Shown: positions 26,198 to 36,100 of the stretch, piece after piece | Numbering within the stretch: position 1 is the first letter of the stretch | Layout: each line of letters opens with the position of its first letter | Assembly: GCF_036327415.1 (NCBI RefSeq) | Contig: NZ_CP123961.1 | Location: 1,364,001-1,428,000, forward strand | Source of the DNA: Bartonella grahamii subsp. shimonis | GTDB lineage: Bacteria > Pseudomonadota > Alphaproteobacteria > Rhizobiales > Rhizobiaceae | DNA length: 64,000 nt | Reading direction: 5' to 3' | Program-made: the position numbers and the translations under genes | Notes under the pieces: generated by a model | The model's database searches: none | What the model was told of the DNA's origin: nothing | Seen by the model: the letters and a program-made list of their open reading frames with translations, nothing else

Positions 26198-27256
26198 ATG
26201 GAGCAAGAATTTTACGAAGATCAAAAAGAAGGACATGCTGAGATATGTCATGACGAGACATTTCATGGCAATTTCATAGATCTTTGCCCGGACGTTTTAT
26301 GTCAAGACGTCACCGTTAGCCAAGCGCCTGAGTGGGTAGAGCTTTTGCCCAAAGCGCCAAATGTGAAGGCGCGTGATGGACGGCAATGGCATTATAACCC
26401 GCAAACGATTTTAAAGGCTTTTGCAGCCAATAAAGGACCGCTTGTGATTGATTATGAGCATGGGCAACATCACAGAGCGAGGAACGGCTTGGAAGCGCCT
26501 GCCAGCGGTTGGATTGAAGAACTCGCAGAACGGGATGGTGCGATTTGGGGTCGGGTTAAATGGACCGATATGGCAGCTAAAAAGATTGTGGCTCGGGAAT
26601 ATCGCTATCTTTCCCCTGAGTTTCGTCATTCTAAAAATGGTGAGATTTTAAGTTTGGCAGGGGCAGGGCTGGTGAACCGTCCTGCCCTTGTGATGACGGC
26701 TTTAAGCCATGAACACCCTTTAACACCCCCTTTGATACCTCTTGTGGTGTCCCCAACAACCTTGACGGAGAAAATGATGGATTTAACAGCCATTGCCAGT
26801 GCTTTGGAGCTGGCAGAAGATGCAAAACCTGCAGAAATTTTAGCAAGCATTACAACACGCGAAAAGGAACGCGTGGAATTAAATGCCCAATTAACAAAAG
26901 CGCAAGAAGATTTAGCGCTTTTGCAAGAAGAGCAAAAAAAGGCGACTATTGAGAGTCTTTTAGACAAAGCGATTGAAGAGGGTAAGATTTTGCCGGCTGC
27001 TCGCGAGGAATATCGTGCGCTCTGTAGCCTTGAAGGGGGGATGGAACATTTTAAAAGTTTGGTCGAGAAGTTGCCGGCGCTTGCCTCAACAAGCCCTTTA
27101 GAAGCATGTGCCTTAGCACAAGAACCAAAGCTTGCGCCAGAAGATATTGCGCTTGCGGCACGCCATTATCAGGAAGAGCAGAAGCAAAAAGGCTTCGACA
27201 TCACCATTAGCCAAGCGGTTGATTATATTTATGAACAAAAGGAACGCCAATCATGA
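26198..27256 (+). CDS. Mu I-like prohead protease with C-terminal scaffold
   Basis: This 352-residue protein matches the Mu protease/scaffold I family. The N-terminal protease part (about 30-170) has PEWVELLPK, VIDYEHGQH and the AREYRYLSPEF and SLAGAGLVNRPAL blocks typical of the family. The C-terminal half is a charged coiled coil (about 225-290). An internal ATG pair near 26773 (MMDLTAIASALELA) marks where a separate scaffold product equivalent to Mu Z could start. It cleaves itself and the scaffold during head assembly. The ~30 residues before APEWVELL are unusual in sequence, so the exact start is less certain. The stop overlaps the next start in ATGA. Confidence 0.85.
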   Translation: MEQEFYEDQKEGHAEICHDETFHGNFIDLCPDVLCQDVTVSQAPEWVELLPKAPNVKARDGRQWHYNPQTILKAFAANKGPLVIDYEHGQHHRARNGLEAPASGWIEELAERDGAIWGRVKWTDMAAKKIVAREYRYLSPEFRHSKNGEILSLAGAGLVNRPALVMTALSHEHPLTPPLIPLVVSPTTLTEKMMDLTAIASALELAEDAKPAEILASITTREKERVELNAQLTKAQEDLALLQEEQKKATIESLLDKAIEEGKILPAAREEYRALCSLEGGMEHFKSLVEKLPALASTSPLEACALAQEPKLAPEDIALAARHYQEEQKQKGFDITISQAVDYIYEQKERQS

Positions 27257-27594
27257 GTACGACGATTTTGATTAAATCTTTTCGCGCTGGAGATGTGATC
27301 TCACCTTATTGCATTGTTGCAGCCCGCACTGAGGGAATGGTGGCAACGGCTTCTGGTAAGGGTGATAAATTATTAGGGACTGCAGGGTCTTGTGAAGCCA
27401 AGGCTGGTGAGATGATTGATGTTGGCCAATGTGGTTGGGGCGAAGTGATGTGTGGAGGCAATGTTTCCTTTGGTGATTTTTTGACCTCTGACCCAAAGGG
27501 GCACGCCATTAAAGCAGAAGCAGCAGATCGCACCATTGGTATTGCCATGAGTGATGGTTCTGCTGGTGATGTTATTTCTTTTAAAATTAATTAA
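27253..27594 (+). CDS. Capsid cement / head decoration protein (DUF2190-like)
   Basis: This 113-residue protein is placed between protease and major capsid, the usual site of the decoration protein. The sequence has the small beta-barrel pattern of DUF2190-like cement proteins (GDVISPYCIVAAR, GWGEVMCGGNVSFGDFLTSD, IGIAMSDGSAGDVISFKI). It would bind and stabilise the expanded capsid. Start ATG 27253 overlaps the protease stop by four bases. Confidence 0.75.
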   Translation: MSTTILIKSFRAGDVISPYCIVAARTEGMVATASGKGDKLLGTAGSCEAKAGEMIDVGQCGWGEVMCGGNVSFGDFLTSDPKGHAIKAEAADRTIGIAMSDGSAGDVISFKIN

Positions 27595-27606
27595 TCGAGG
27601 TTTAAA

Positions 27607-28572
27607 ATGAACAGACCTTTTCCCATTGATCCAACACTTACCGCTATTGCTATTGGATATCGCAATCCAGCAGGTTCTCTTATTGGCGATAAAGTTTTGC
27701 CCCGTGTTTGTGTTTTAAGTGAAGTGTTTAAATATAGTGAATTTCCTCTAGCGGAAAGTTTTACGGTGCCTGAACTTGAGATAGGGCGGAAAGGGCGCCC
27801 GAATGTGGTGGAATTTTCTGCCTTTGAACGGGAAGCCAGTGTGAGAGATTACGGACTTGATGATTTGATTCCCAATTCAGATATTGAAGCAGCGGCACGC
27901 GCCAGGGCAGAGCGACGCTCTCGTTATAATCCCGAAAAGACAGCTGTAGAGGGACTTGCCAATTTGCTAGAATTGGGGCGTGAAGTGCGTGTTGCAGCCC
28001 TTGTGCAAAGAAGTGAAAATTACGCACCAGAGCGCGTGATAACGCTTAAAGGAGAGAATAAATTTAGCGATTATGAAAAATCTGATCCTTACGCCACTTT
28101 GGATGAGGCGATGGATAAAGCTCTCGTCTATACGCCCAACACCATTGTGATGGGTAAAGTTGTTTGGTCAAAACTCAAACGTCATCCCAAAATCATTAAA
28201 GCTGTTAAGGGGGGTGGCACTGCTGATGGTTTTGTCACCAAGGCGCAATTTGCTGATCTGATGGAAATACACCCCGATCGTTTACTCATTGGTGAATCGC
28301 AAGTGAATTTGGCACGCAAAGGGCGCTCAGTACAATTGGCACGTGTTTGGGGCAATAAGATTGCACTGCTTTATATTGACCCGACCAAACAACAGGCGGA
28401 TGGATCGGTGATCAGTTGGGGCTTTAGCGCCCAATTGGGTGAACGTTTGTCTGGAGTGATCAATGATCCAGATATTGGTTTATCGGGTGGTAAACGGGTG
28501 CGTGTGGGTGAACGCGTGTGTGAATTGGTGGCAGCCAAAGATGCCGGTGTATTGCTGCAAGATGTTGTTTAA
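27607..28572 (+). CDS. Phage major capsid protein
   Basis: This 321-residue protein follows the cement gene. Its start MNRPFPIDPTLTAIAIGYRN and the blocks PRVCVLSEVFKYSEFPLAESF, DYGLDDLIPNSDI and VWGNKIALLYIDP are typical of capsid proteins in Mu-like Bartonella and rhizobial prophages, with the HK97-type fold expected. It forms the head shell. A GAGG site lies shortly before the ATG. The frame is intact, so head assembly may still be possible. Confidence 0.8.
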   Translation: MNRPFPIDPTLTAIAIGYRNPAGSLIGDKVLPRVCVLSEVFKYSEFPLAESFTVPELEIGRKGRPNVVEFSAFEREASVRDYGLDDLIPNSDIEAAARARAERRSRYNPEKTAVEGLANLLELGREVRVAALVQRSENYAPERVITLKGENKFSDYEKSDPYATLDEAMDKALVYTPNTIVMGKVVWSKLKRHPKIIKAVKGGGTADGFVTKAQFADLMEIHPDRLLIGESQVNLARKGRSVQLARVWGNKIALLYIDPTKQQADGSVISWGFSAQLGERLSGVINDPDIGLSGGKRVRVGERVCELVAAKDAGVLLQDVV

Positions 28573-28583
28573 GGAAAAGACTA

Positions 28584-29006
28584 ATGGCATATGCAAGCAA
28601 AACATTGATTGAAGAGCTCTGGGGTGATGATTTCTTAAAAGACTTATGTGCTTTTGATGATGAGGCTGATCCAGTGCTTTTCGATCAAGCCATTGCCCTT
28701 GCCCTCGAACAGGCAAGCGGTGAGATTGATGTGCATTTGTCTCATCGCTACTTGGTCCCCATTGCTGGACAGCCGGCGGCTCTCAGCATGATCTGTGTCA
28801 ATATTGCCGTTTATAATTTAGCCATACGCCATACGGCACTGACCACAACCATTGAAGATCGCTACAAACAGGCGGTTGATTTACTAAAACGCATTGCAGA
28901 AGGCAAAGCGGGTTTGGGGGTCGATGAACCTAAAATTATGAGTGAAGATGGACCGCTTCGTGATGGGGCTTTTTTCCATGCCAAACCGCGTTTGATGGGA
29001 AGATAA
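28584..29006 (+). CDS. DUF1320 / Mu gp36-like head-tail connector
   Basis: This 140-residue protein of the Mu gp36 (DUF1320) family has the typical start MAYASKTLIEELWG, the ALEQASGEIDVHLSHRY helix and a C-terminal RLMGR. Such proteins sit at the head completion / connector position. It lies 11 bases after the capsid stop and is followed by the G-like gene with a one-base gap. The function is assigned from family and position. Confidence 0.82.
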   Translation: MAYASKTLIEELWGDDFLKDLCAFDDEADPVLFDQAIALALEQASGEIDVHLSHRYLVPIAGQPAALSMICVNIAVYNLAIRHTALTTTIEDRYKQAVDLLKRIAEGKAGLGVDEPKIMSEDGPLRDGAFFHAKPRLMGR

Positions 29007-29007
29007 C

Positions 29008-29502
29008 ATGTCTGTTTCAAGCCATATTGAGATTAAAGAGACGGGGCTTGAAGCGGCTTTATCCTTTTTACAAAAGGGAGCTGAGAGCTCGATGGGAACT
29101 TTATCACAAGGGGTTGGGCGCCTCATTCAAGAGAGCACAAGGCGGCGGATTCAAAGCGAAAAGATCTCCCCCCAAGGAGAGAAGTGGAAAAACAATTATG
29201 CTCGTACCTCCATTCTTTATGCCAGTGGGGCGCTCTCACGCTCCATTGATATGAAAGCTTCACCAGAAAAGGTGGTGATTGGCTCTGGGCTGGTTTATGC
29301 GCGGATTCATCAATTGGGTGGGGTTATTCGCCCGAAAAATGGCAAAACCCTGCGCTTCTTTCTTAAAAGCGGCAAAGCACAGCGCTTTGTTTGTGTGCAT
29401 CAAGTAACCATGCCGGCGCGCCCCTATTTAGGGCTTTCAGAACACAATAAAGTGGAAATTATCAAAGCAGCAGAAGATTGGCTGGGAAGGGTCTTTTCAT
29501 GA
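29008..29502 (+). CDS. Phage virion morphogenesis protein (Mu G-like tail completion)
   Basis: This 164-residue protein matches the phage virion morphogenesis / tail completion family. Diagnostic blocks are LIQESTRRRIQSEKISPQGE, the MKASPEKVVIGSGLVYARIH and HQLGGVIRPKNG segment, and MPARPYLGLSE near the end. It is needed for tail-to-head joining. The stop overlaps the next start in ATGA, so translation is coupled. Confidence 0.85.
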   Translation: MSVSSHIEIKETGLEAALSFLQKGAESSMGTLSQGVGRLIQESTRRRIQSEKISPQGEKWKNNYARTSILYASGALSRSIDMKASPEKVVIGSGLVYARIHQLGGVIRPKNGKTLRFFLKSGKAQRFVCVHQVTMPARPYLGLSEHNKVEIIKAAEDWLGRVFS

Positions 29503-30020
29503 GTCAAACAGTCACACAAGCAGGGCGTATTAATGCGTTTCGTGAGGCAGTGATAAAGAGCCTTAAACGCGCTTTGCCGGATGTGCGCGATTGTGCCTGT
29601 CAATTTGGGCGTTTTAATTTAGAAGAACTTGAAACACAAATGCTTGTTGCGCCAGCAATACGTGTTGCAGTGTTAGAAAGCCGCTTAAGTTCTGTTGCTT
29701 CTGGTCAGATCAGTGCAGAGCTTCATTTAGGGGCTTTTATTATCACCACGGGCAAGGAACGGGATGTTTCCAGTTGCCTTTTGGCAGAAGCGATAGGGGT
29801 TTTATGCCATAGCGGACAATTGTGGGGGTTAACGCATGTAAGCGCCCCGCGGGATGTACAAATTGAACCGATTGTCTCTGTGGCGATTAAGCAGCGTGGT
29901 GTATCAATAAGCGTGGTGGAATGGTACCAAGATTTGCATCAGTTGGGGCGGGATATTTTTGCTGATGAGGAGCAACTCAAAGCTGGGTTGATCTCATGGG
30001 ATGATGAGGTGTTGGCATGA
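29499..30020 (+). CDS. DUF1834 / Mu gp37-like protein
   Basis: This 173-residue protein starts at the ATG at 29499 inside the previous stop (ATGA). It carries the DUF1834 pattern (CACQFGRFNLEELE, AIRVAVLESR, the VAIKQRGVSISVVEW end). Mu gp37-type proteins lie at the head-tail interface region of the operon. A longer frame from 29478 exists but lacks support. The stop overlaps the gpV-like start. Confidence 0.8.
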   Translation: MSQTVTQAGRINAFREAVIKSLKRALPDVRDCACQFGRFNLEELETQMLVAPAIRVAVLESRLSSVASGQISAELHLGAFIITTGKERDVSSCLLAEAIGVLCHSGQLWGLTHVSAPRDVQIEPIVSVAIKQRGVSISVVEWYQDLHQLGRDIFADEEQLKAGLISWDDEVLA

Positions 30021-30610
30021 ATGATGCGCATTTGTTGGGTGACACCTTGCGGCAAATGATGAAGCGTCTTGATGCGCTTGAACGCTGTCTTGCCAACCAG
30101 CACATGATTGGGCGGGTTGCAGAAGTTGATGGTCATAGAGTACGGGTAAAACTTTTCGAACAGGGTTTCCATGGACAAGCGGTTTTATCGCCTTGGCTAC
30201 AAGCACAAGAAGCTTCTGGCGCTGTTTCCAGCAATATGCCCTTAAATATTGGTGATCCGGTGCGGTTGTTAAATCCCCATGGCGAAATTGGTTCTGCCTC
30301 TTTGGTGGTGCGCGATAGTTATAGTGAGGATGCGCCTAATCCCGCACGCTCGCCGCAAGAGCTTGCTCTGTGTTATGCCGGTGGCGCTTTGCGTATCACG
30401 AAGGATGAACTCATTCTCTCCCATGGGGAAAACCAAATTCATTTGAGTGAAAAAGGTTTGGTGCTTTCACATCAATCAACCCGTGTTGCATTAACGGGCA
30501 GTGTGCACATTCAAGCAGAAGATTTACAGCACAATCAAAAATCTGTTGGCGCAAACCACAAACACGGTGGGGTCAAAATGGGTCCCTCCACAACCTCTCG
30601 TCCTCTTTAA
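30017..30610 (+). CDS. Baseplate assembly protein V (P2 V-like spike)
   Basis: This 197-residue protein of the P2 gpV family, the needle below the tail tube, has an OB-fold region at about 33-110 (IGRVAEVDGHRVRVKL, HGQAVLSPWLQA, GDPVRLLNPHGEIGSASLVV). A repetitive beta C-terminus (ALRITKDELILSHGENQIHL) follows, with the HKHGG motif near 185, typical of spike tips that bind metal. From here on the gene order follows P2 rather than Mu. Confidence 0.87.
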   Translation: MNDAHLLGDTLRQMMKRLDALERCLANQHMIGRVAEVDGHRVRVKLFEQGFHGQAVLSPWLQAQEASGAVSSNMPLNIGDPVRLLNPHGEIGSASLVVRDSYSEDAPNPARSPQELALCYAGGALRITKDELILSHGENQIHLSEKGLVLSHQSTRVALTGSVHIQAEDLQHNQKSVGANHKHGGVKMGPSTTSRPL

Positions 30611-30621
30611 AGGAGTTTATC

Positions 30622-30822
30622 ATGCGTGAAAACAGTTATGTTATTTTAACCAATGCAGACTTTGTTGCCGGCAAGCGTTCACCGGGCAAAGGTGAAGAAA
30701 TTTGTTTAAGTGAGGAAGCGGCAAAATATCCGCTTCTCCTTGGTCAGATTGCTGAAAAACCAGCCCCTGTTGTTTCTGCGCCCCCGACTGTTTCTACCAC
30801 AAAGACAAGCAAAGGGGCTTAA
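30622..30822 (+). CDS. Small unrecognised phage protein between V and W
   Basis: This 66-residue protein has a compact N-terminus (MRENSYVILTNADFVAGKRS) and a Pro/Thr/Lys-rich, probably disordered tail. It is well placed in the operon with AAGGAG before its ATG, 11 bases after V. It somewhat recalls small conserved tail-region proteins of Mu-like phages. I cannot assign a function. Confidence 0.6.
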   Translation: MRENSYVILTNADFVAGKRSPGKGEEICLSEEAAKYPLLLGQIAEKPAPVVSAPPTVSTTKTSKGA

Positions 30823-30825
30823 AGC

Positions 30826-31212
30826 ATGCGGTGCGGGATGAGCGAAAAGGATGGCTCTCTCTTATATGGTTGGGACCATTGTCAACAGTCACTGCGTAAA
30901 TGTCTGACGACAAGAATTGGGACACGGGTTTTGCGTCGTCATTATGGGTGCAATGTTGGGGCTTACCAAGATGCTAATGCGGATCCTGCGACGATGATGC
31001 AGCTTTATCAAGAAATCGTGCAAGCGCTCGATGATCCAGAGTGTGGAGAGCCCGGGTTTTCGCTGCAGAGGATTGATCTGACAATTGCTCCGCGTGAAGG
31101 CACATTCCATTTTGTTTTAACGGGTATTTTTTATCCCGATGGGCATTTGGGGGATTGGTCACACAAAGAGCCAATGCGCATCAATTTAGAGGTTGGTGAT
31201 GACAGAGTTTGA
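30826..31212 (+). CDS. Baseplate wedge protein W (GPW/gp25 family)
   Basis: This 128-residue protein of the P2 W / T4 gp25 family has the conserved helix and turn HCQQSLRKCLTTRIGTRVLR and RRHYGC, which is the RRPxYG-like core of gp25, then a C-terminal beta segment FHFVLTGIFYPDG. It connects the baseplate wedges to the sheath. ATG 30826 follows the preceding stop by three bases, and an ATG at 30838 is possible. The end overlaps the J start. Confidence 0.85.
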   Translation: MRCGMSEKDGSLLYGWDHCQQSLRKCLTTRIGTRVLRRHYGCNVGAYQDANADPATMMQLYQEIVQALDDPECGEPGFSLQRIDLTIAPREGTFHFVLTGIFYPDGHLGDWSHKEPMRINLEVGDDRV

Positions 31213-32065
31213 ACCTTTACCTCTCCCACAACTACCTCTCCCACAAATTATTGAAGAGCTTTCTGTTGAAGCCATTTTAGAGCAAAAGATCACGCGTTTG
31301 ACTGAGCTTTTTGCGGCGCATCATATTCCTTATAATGTGGAAAAGACCGCTTATGATCCGGTGGTCATTCAATTGCAAGCGGCCGCTTATGAAGAGTTGC
31401 TATTGCGCCAGCGGATGAATGAGGTGGCACGGGATAATTTACTCACATTTGCGCGTGGAACAAGTTTAGATCATTTGGGGGATTTTCATGGGGTCACGCG
31501 CCTTTTGGATGAGGATGATGCGCGTTTGCGCCGCCGCATTCGCTTGAATAGACAAGGACATTCCACAGGGGGCACGGCACCACGGTATCAATATTTTGCT
31601 CTCTCAAGTGATATCCATGTCAAAGATGCTTTTGTTTATCGTTTAGGCAAAAGCCCGCTTATTCATGTTGCGCTTTTTAGTGACGCCCCTTCAGGGGTGG
31701 CTGATGAGGCTTTAATTGCAAAGGTTCAAGCAGCCCTTGATGCCCCCCATGTTAAAATGACCAATGACCACATTTTTGTGAAAAGCGCGGTACAGCGGAT
31801 GATCGATATTTCTGCTGATTTTTGGTTGTTACCGGATGAAGGCTCCTTTGTTTTGGAAAGAGCGGAGCAGAATTTAAGAGCAGAATGGGCGCGTGCGCAA
31901 AGGCTTGGGCGTGATCTCTCTTTAAGTTGGATACTAAGCCGCCTGATGGTTGAGGGCGTTCACCATGTGAACATAACGCACCCTTGTGAGGATATTTTGG
32001 TCGCACCGGATGAAGCGGTCGCACTAGGGGAGATTGTTTTGTCTGAAGAGGGGCGTGCTTATTGA
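31199..32065 (+). CDS. Baseplate assembly protein J (P2 J-like)
   Basis: This 288-residue protein has P2 J-family landmarks: the EELLLRQRMNEVARDNLLTFARG helix, SLDHLGDFHGVTRL, the ARLRRRIRL helix, and the C-terminal DLSLSWILSRLMVEGVHHVN block. It forms the outer ring of the baseplate. The ATG at 31199 overlaps the W stop by 14 bases and is preferred to an upstream TTG at 31193. A short LPLPQLPLPQ repeat lies near the N-terminus. Confidence 0.86.
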   Translation: MTEFEPLPLPQLPLPQIIEELSVEAILEQKITRLTELFAAHHIPYNVEKTAYDPVVIQLQAAAYEELLLRQRMNEVARDNLLTFARGTSLDHLGDFHGVTRLLDEDDARLRRRIRLNRQGHSTGGTAPRYQYFALSSDIHVKDAFVYRLGKSPLIHVALFSDAPSGVADEALIAKVQAALDAPHVKMTNDHIFVKSAVQRMIDISADFWLLPDEGSFVLERAEQNLRAEWARAQRLGRDLSLSWILSRLMVEGVHHVNITHPCEDILVAPDEAVALGEIVLSEEGRAY

Positions 32066-33183
32066 TGCTTTCCTCACTTTTACCCCCGAATTCGAGCTTA
32101 TTTGAACGTTGTTTTGCCGAAGCAATGGCTCTTGACCCTCACGTTAAAAGGGCACTCGAAGAAATACCCCGCGCGAAATTTATCACGCGTCCGCCTTCTT
32201 GGTTGCCCTTTCTAATAGACGAATATGGCTTACAAGAATTAAACCCTTATTTCTCTAACCTTTATGATTTAATTGATCAGGGTCTTGCATGGCAGAGGAT
32301 ACGTGGCTCTGTAGCCGCCGTCGATATGGGGCTTGAATGGCTTGGACTTTCTGCACAATTCACGCCCGCATGGCCAGAGCGTGCTTGGTGGAATTCCTTT
32401 CAACTTGAATTTGATCAGTTGCCTGAACGAGGTGATCTTGAAGCCATTGAAGCAATCACTGACCTTTCCAAAAGCTTGCGCTCTGATTTTCGCCGTGGGA
32501 CCTATGGTTATGATGTGCAAGCCTTGGAAGGCAATATGTCACGCCTTGATGACAGCATGTTGGAGTATGAAAGCGGTGTTCGCTTAACAGCTGGGAATAC
32601 TTTGTTTTCCTTTGGGCGCACAACAGAGATAGAGTGCGTTCTCACAAGAGAAGAAGGCAGGCTTATTGGCAATTGGATAGATGATGGGGATGAAGAATTA
32701 AGCTGGGACCAAATCGATTACCCATGGGACATGGCAAATTTTCCGTGGTGTTCGGTCAAAAAACATGAACGCGATATATTGATGGCAGAATGGTTTCATG
32801 GTCGCACGCTTTATATGGTTTTAAGAGACAGCCAAGATGGCGTAATTGGGTATCGCAGATGCTATGCTGTAGCGCCTGTCGAACAGGCTTTGGATGGTGT
32901 GTACAGCCATTGTGGTAACAGATTTAACCCTTCCACAACAGGCACTCTGTTGTTTCTTGCTGCCCGTACAGATTTTCATGATGTTGACGGGAAACAAGCA
33001 GCCTTTGTTTCCATTCTCGTTCACGGCATTCCAAAACAAGATGTCCCTCTTGATATCCCTTTGGGCAAGCTTTGGTGTGACGCCAATGAACTAAATGGTG
33101 GTGTGGAGATACTCAAAACGCCCATTAATATTCCTTTGCGTGCCGATGTTCGCGAACAATTCAAGATTTTATTGAGGTTTTAA
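32065..33183 (+). CDS. Phage tail protein I (P2 I-like)
   Basis: This 372-residue protein follows J with a one-base overlap (TGATG). The N-terminal ~170 residues carry the tail protein I pattern (LLPPNSSLFERCFAEAM, LPFLIDEYGLQELNPY, WQRIRGSVAAVDMGLEWLGL). The remaining ~200 residues are longer than P2 I and rich in aromatic residues. They may bind the large DUF4815 protein encoded next. It belongs to the baseplate. Confidence 0.82.
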   Translation: MLSSLLPPNSSLFERCFAEAMALDPHVKRALEEIPRAKFITRPPSWLPFLIDEYGLQELNPYFSNLYDLIDQGLAWQRIRGSVAAVDMGLEWLGLSAQFTPAWPERAWWNSFQLEFDQLPERGDLEAIEAITDLSKSLRSDFRRGTYGYDVQALEGNMSRLDDSMLEYESGVRLTAGNTLFSFGRTTEIECVLTREEGRLIGNWIDDGDEELSWDQIDYPWDMANFPWCSVKKHERDILMAEWFHGRTLYMVLRDSQDGVIGYRRCYAVAPVEQALDGVYSHCGNRFNPSTTGTLLFLAARTDFHDVDGKQAAFVSILVHGIPKQDVPLDIPLGKLWCDANELNGGVEILKTPINIPLRADVREQFKILLRF

Positions 33184-33184
33184 C

Positions 33185-36100
33185 ATGAAGCATGAAAGTG
33201 GTTTACCCTTTGCAATTGACAGATCTCGCGGCAAAGAGGAACAACAAAGCGTTGTCTTCTATGGCATGCGTCCCTTTATTCAAGCGGGTGAACTGAATGA
33301 GGTTCAAACCATTATAAGGGGACGGCATGACCGCTTGGGGCGCCTTGTTGCACAAGAAGGAGACCGCGTTGAACGCGCCGATGCTTTTGTCAACAAAGAG
33401 ACGAAGACCGTCACATTAACGGATGGCAAGATTTATATCGCAGGTGATATTTTCCCCGTTGCACCCGCTGTACTCAACAATGTTTCCATGATTGGGCGCT
33501 TGGAAATTGGTGTGAAGCTGCAAAAAAAATGGGTAACCCATGAGGATGATCCAGAGCTGTTGGGGCAAGTCCCTGGCACCTTGGCAGAAGGAGAGCCTGG
33601 CGCTGCACGCGAAACAGCAAAGCTTGTTTGGGCTCTGAAAGAGGATGCGCAAAGTGGCACTTTTTTTCCGGTTTATATTTTACAAGATGGTGTTCTGATT
33701 GATCAAAAATCCCCCTCATTGCTTGAACCCGCCATGCAAGCCATTGCGACTTATGACAGAGCCCATGGACATTATATCGTGAGGGGCTGCCGTGTAAGCG
33801 CATTGGGAGCAAATAACGGTTGCCAAGTGTTTAGCGTTCAAGAAGGGGAAGCCAATATCAATGGCTTTAAACGTAAGCGCTTAGCCGCCTTGCGCCATGA
33901 AGAGCGCGAGGATTTTGCTAGCGGTTTGGTGCCTAGCGAAACACATATTTTTGCACCTCAAAAAGGGAAAACAAGTTTTACCTTTAAACCCTATTATTTT
34001 CCTATTGCCGATATTCAGTCTCTTTTGTTGACAAAAGAGAAAACCGTTAACGTCACCCGTGGTGCGGTTGCCGCAGGGCGTGATGGGGTTCCTGATAAAA
34101 GCATCACCGCGTTTATCAAAGTTGTTCAAGGAAGCAAGGAATTTAAAGAAGGTACAGATTTTAAAAAAACCGGAGACACCATTGATTGGGCTCCGGTGGG
34201 AGACGAGCCTTTACCGGGGAGCACCTATAAGGTGACTTACCGCTACCGCGCAAAAATCACGGCTGATAAAGTAACAGCGCAGGAAATTACCGTCTCAGGT
34301 GGTGCTGAGGGGGGGGATATTATTGTCAGTTACACTTACAAATTGCCCCGTATTGACCGTATAGGTCTCAACACAGGAGGCAATGTGGTTTACATCAAAG
34401 GTATCTCGGCAGATCACCCTATGGCACCAAATGTCCCTGATGATGTGTTATCCCTTGCAACCATCACCAACAATTGGCTTGAAACGCCGGTTGTGGTCAA
34501 TGATGGCACACGTGTTGCCCCCTATGATGAGATGTGGCGCTATTTTCAACGGGTGCTCTCCCTTGACCGGTTGATGCAATTAGAGCGCATTAAAAGCAAT
34601 GTGGACTCTAAAGAACCTGTTGCCAAAAAGGGCATGTTCGCTGATCCCTTTCTTGATGATAGTTACAGAGATGAAGGCTTTCAACAAACCGGCGCAGTTG
34701 GCAATGGCATTTTGCAGCTTGCTATTGATCCAACATTCTACACTGCTCCTTTAAAAGCGCCTGTTACGCTTGACTGGACAAATGAAGTGATCATTGCGCA
34801 AGAGTTGACAACGGCTTGCGAAAAAATCAACCCTTATCAAAATTTTGCACCCCTGCCTGGTACAGTAACCCTTGACCCCGCGACAGACTTTTGGCACGAA
34901 CAGCGCACCGATTGGCTCTCGAGCGTCACCAATCAACTCAATATGGGCTGGAACCGTGGGAGAAGCATTCGTAAAACAGAAATCAGTGATGATTTGGTGA
35001 GTGCAACCCAAGAGAAAATCGATTTCTTAAGACAAATTACCCTTCACTTTAAAATTGAAGGTTTTGGCAGTAGCGAAATCTTGGAAAGTCTTACCTTTGA
35101 TGGTGTGAATGTCTTGCCAGCGAGCCGCCTTGTTGCCGATAGACAAGGCACCCTTGAGGGCACTTTTAAAATTCCACAAAATATCACTGCTGGCACAAAA
35201 AATATTGTGGCACGGGGAAAAGGTGGAACACTTGCAACAGGACTTTTTACCGGTCAAGGGGTGATTGATGTGAAAGTGATGCGGCGCACCACAACGGTGA
35301 AGATATGGACGCAAGTGGACCCACAAGCGCAGGTCTTTACCCCCGATGAAACACGGCAAATCACAGGAATTGACTTTCATCTGTGCAAAATCGGTAATCA
35401 AAACCATGATCTGGTGGTTGATTTGGTCACTACTGAAAACGGTTATCCGACCGCCGATATTCAAGCGCAAAGCTTTTATTCTATGAAGGGCGCAAAGGGA
35501 GGGTGGGCAGAGGCACGCTATGATGTACCACTGTTAGTTCCCGATGACCGCTTAACGGCTTTCGTTATCAAGACAGATGATGCTGATCATTCCGTCTCAC
35601 TGGCAAAACTTGGGGATTTTGATGCAGAACACCAAAGGTACGTCTCAAGTCACCCTTACGTGACCGGTCCACGCTTTTCTTCTGTCAATGCGCAGAGCTG
35701 GACAGCGCACCAAGATGAGGCCTTAGCCTTTCGAGTGTTAGCCGCACGTTATACACAAACAGAAAAAACCATTGATCTTGGCACTTATGATCTTGTTGAT
35801 TGTTCTGATTTGCAAGTGCGTGCAGCGATTGAATTGCCTTCAAGCGATTGTTCTGTCATCTTTGAGATTGAACGAAACAATGGCACAATTTATCAACTGC
35901 TTCCCTTTCAATTACTCAGTCTTACTGAATATATCAGTGAAAAGATAAAACTTCGTGCCATTCTCAAAGGGACAGAGAAGCTCTCACCTGTTTTGTTTGC
36001 ACCTGTGCAATTGATTGCGGGGAAGATTCATAAAGAAGCAACCTATATCACCCGTGCTTTTTCCTTTGGTGAAAAGGCAAGGTTGACCAGTTATATCAAA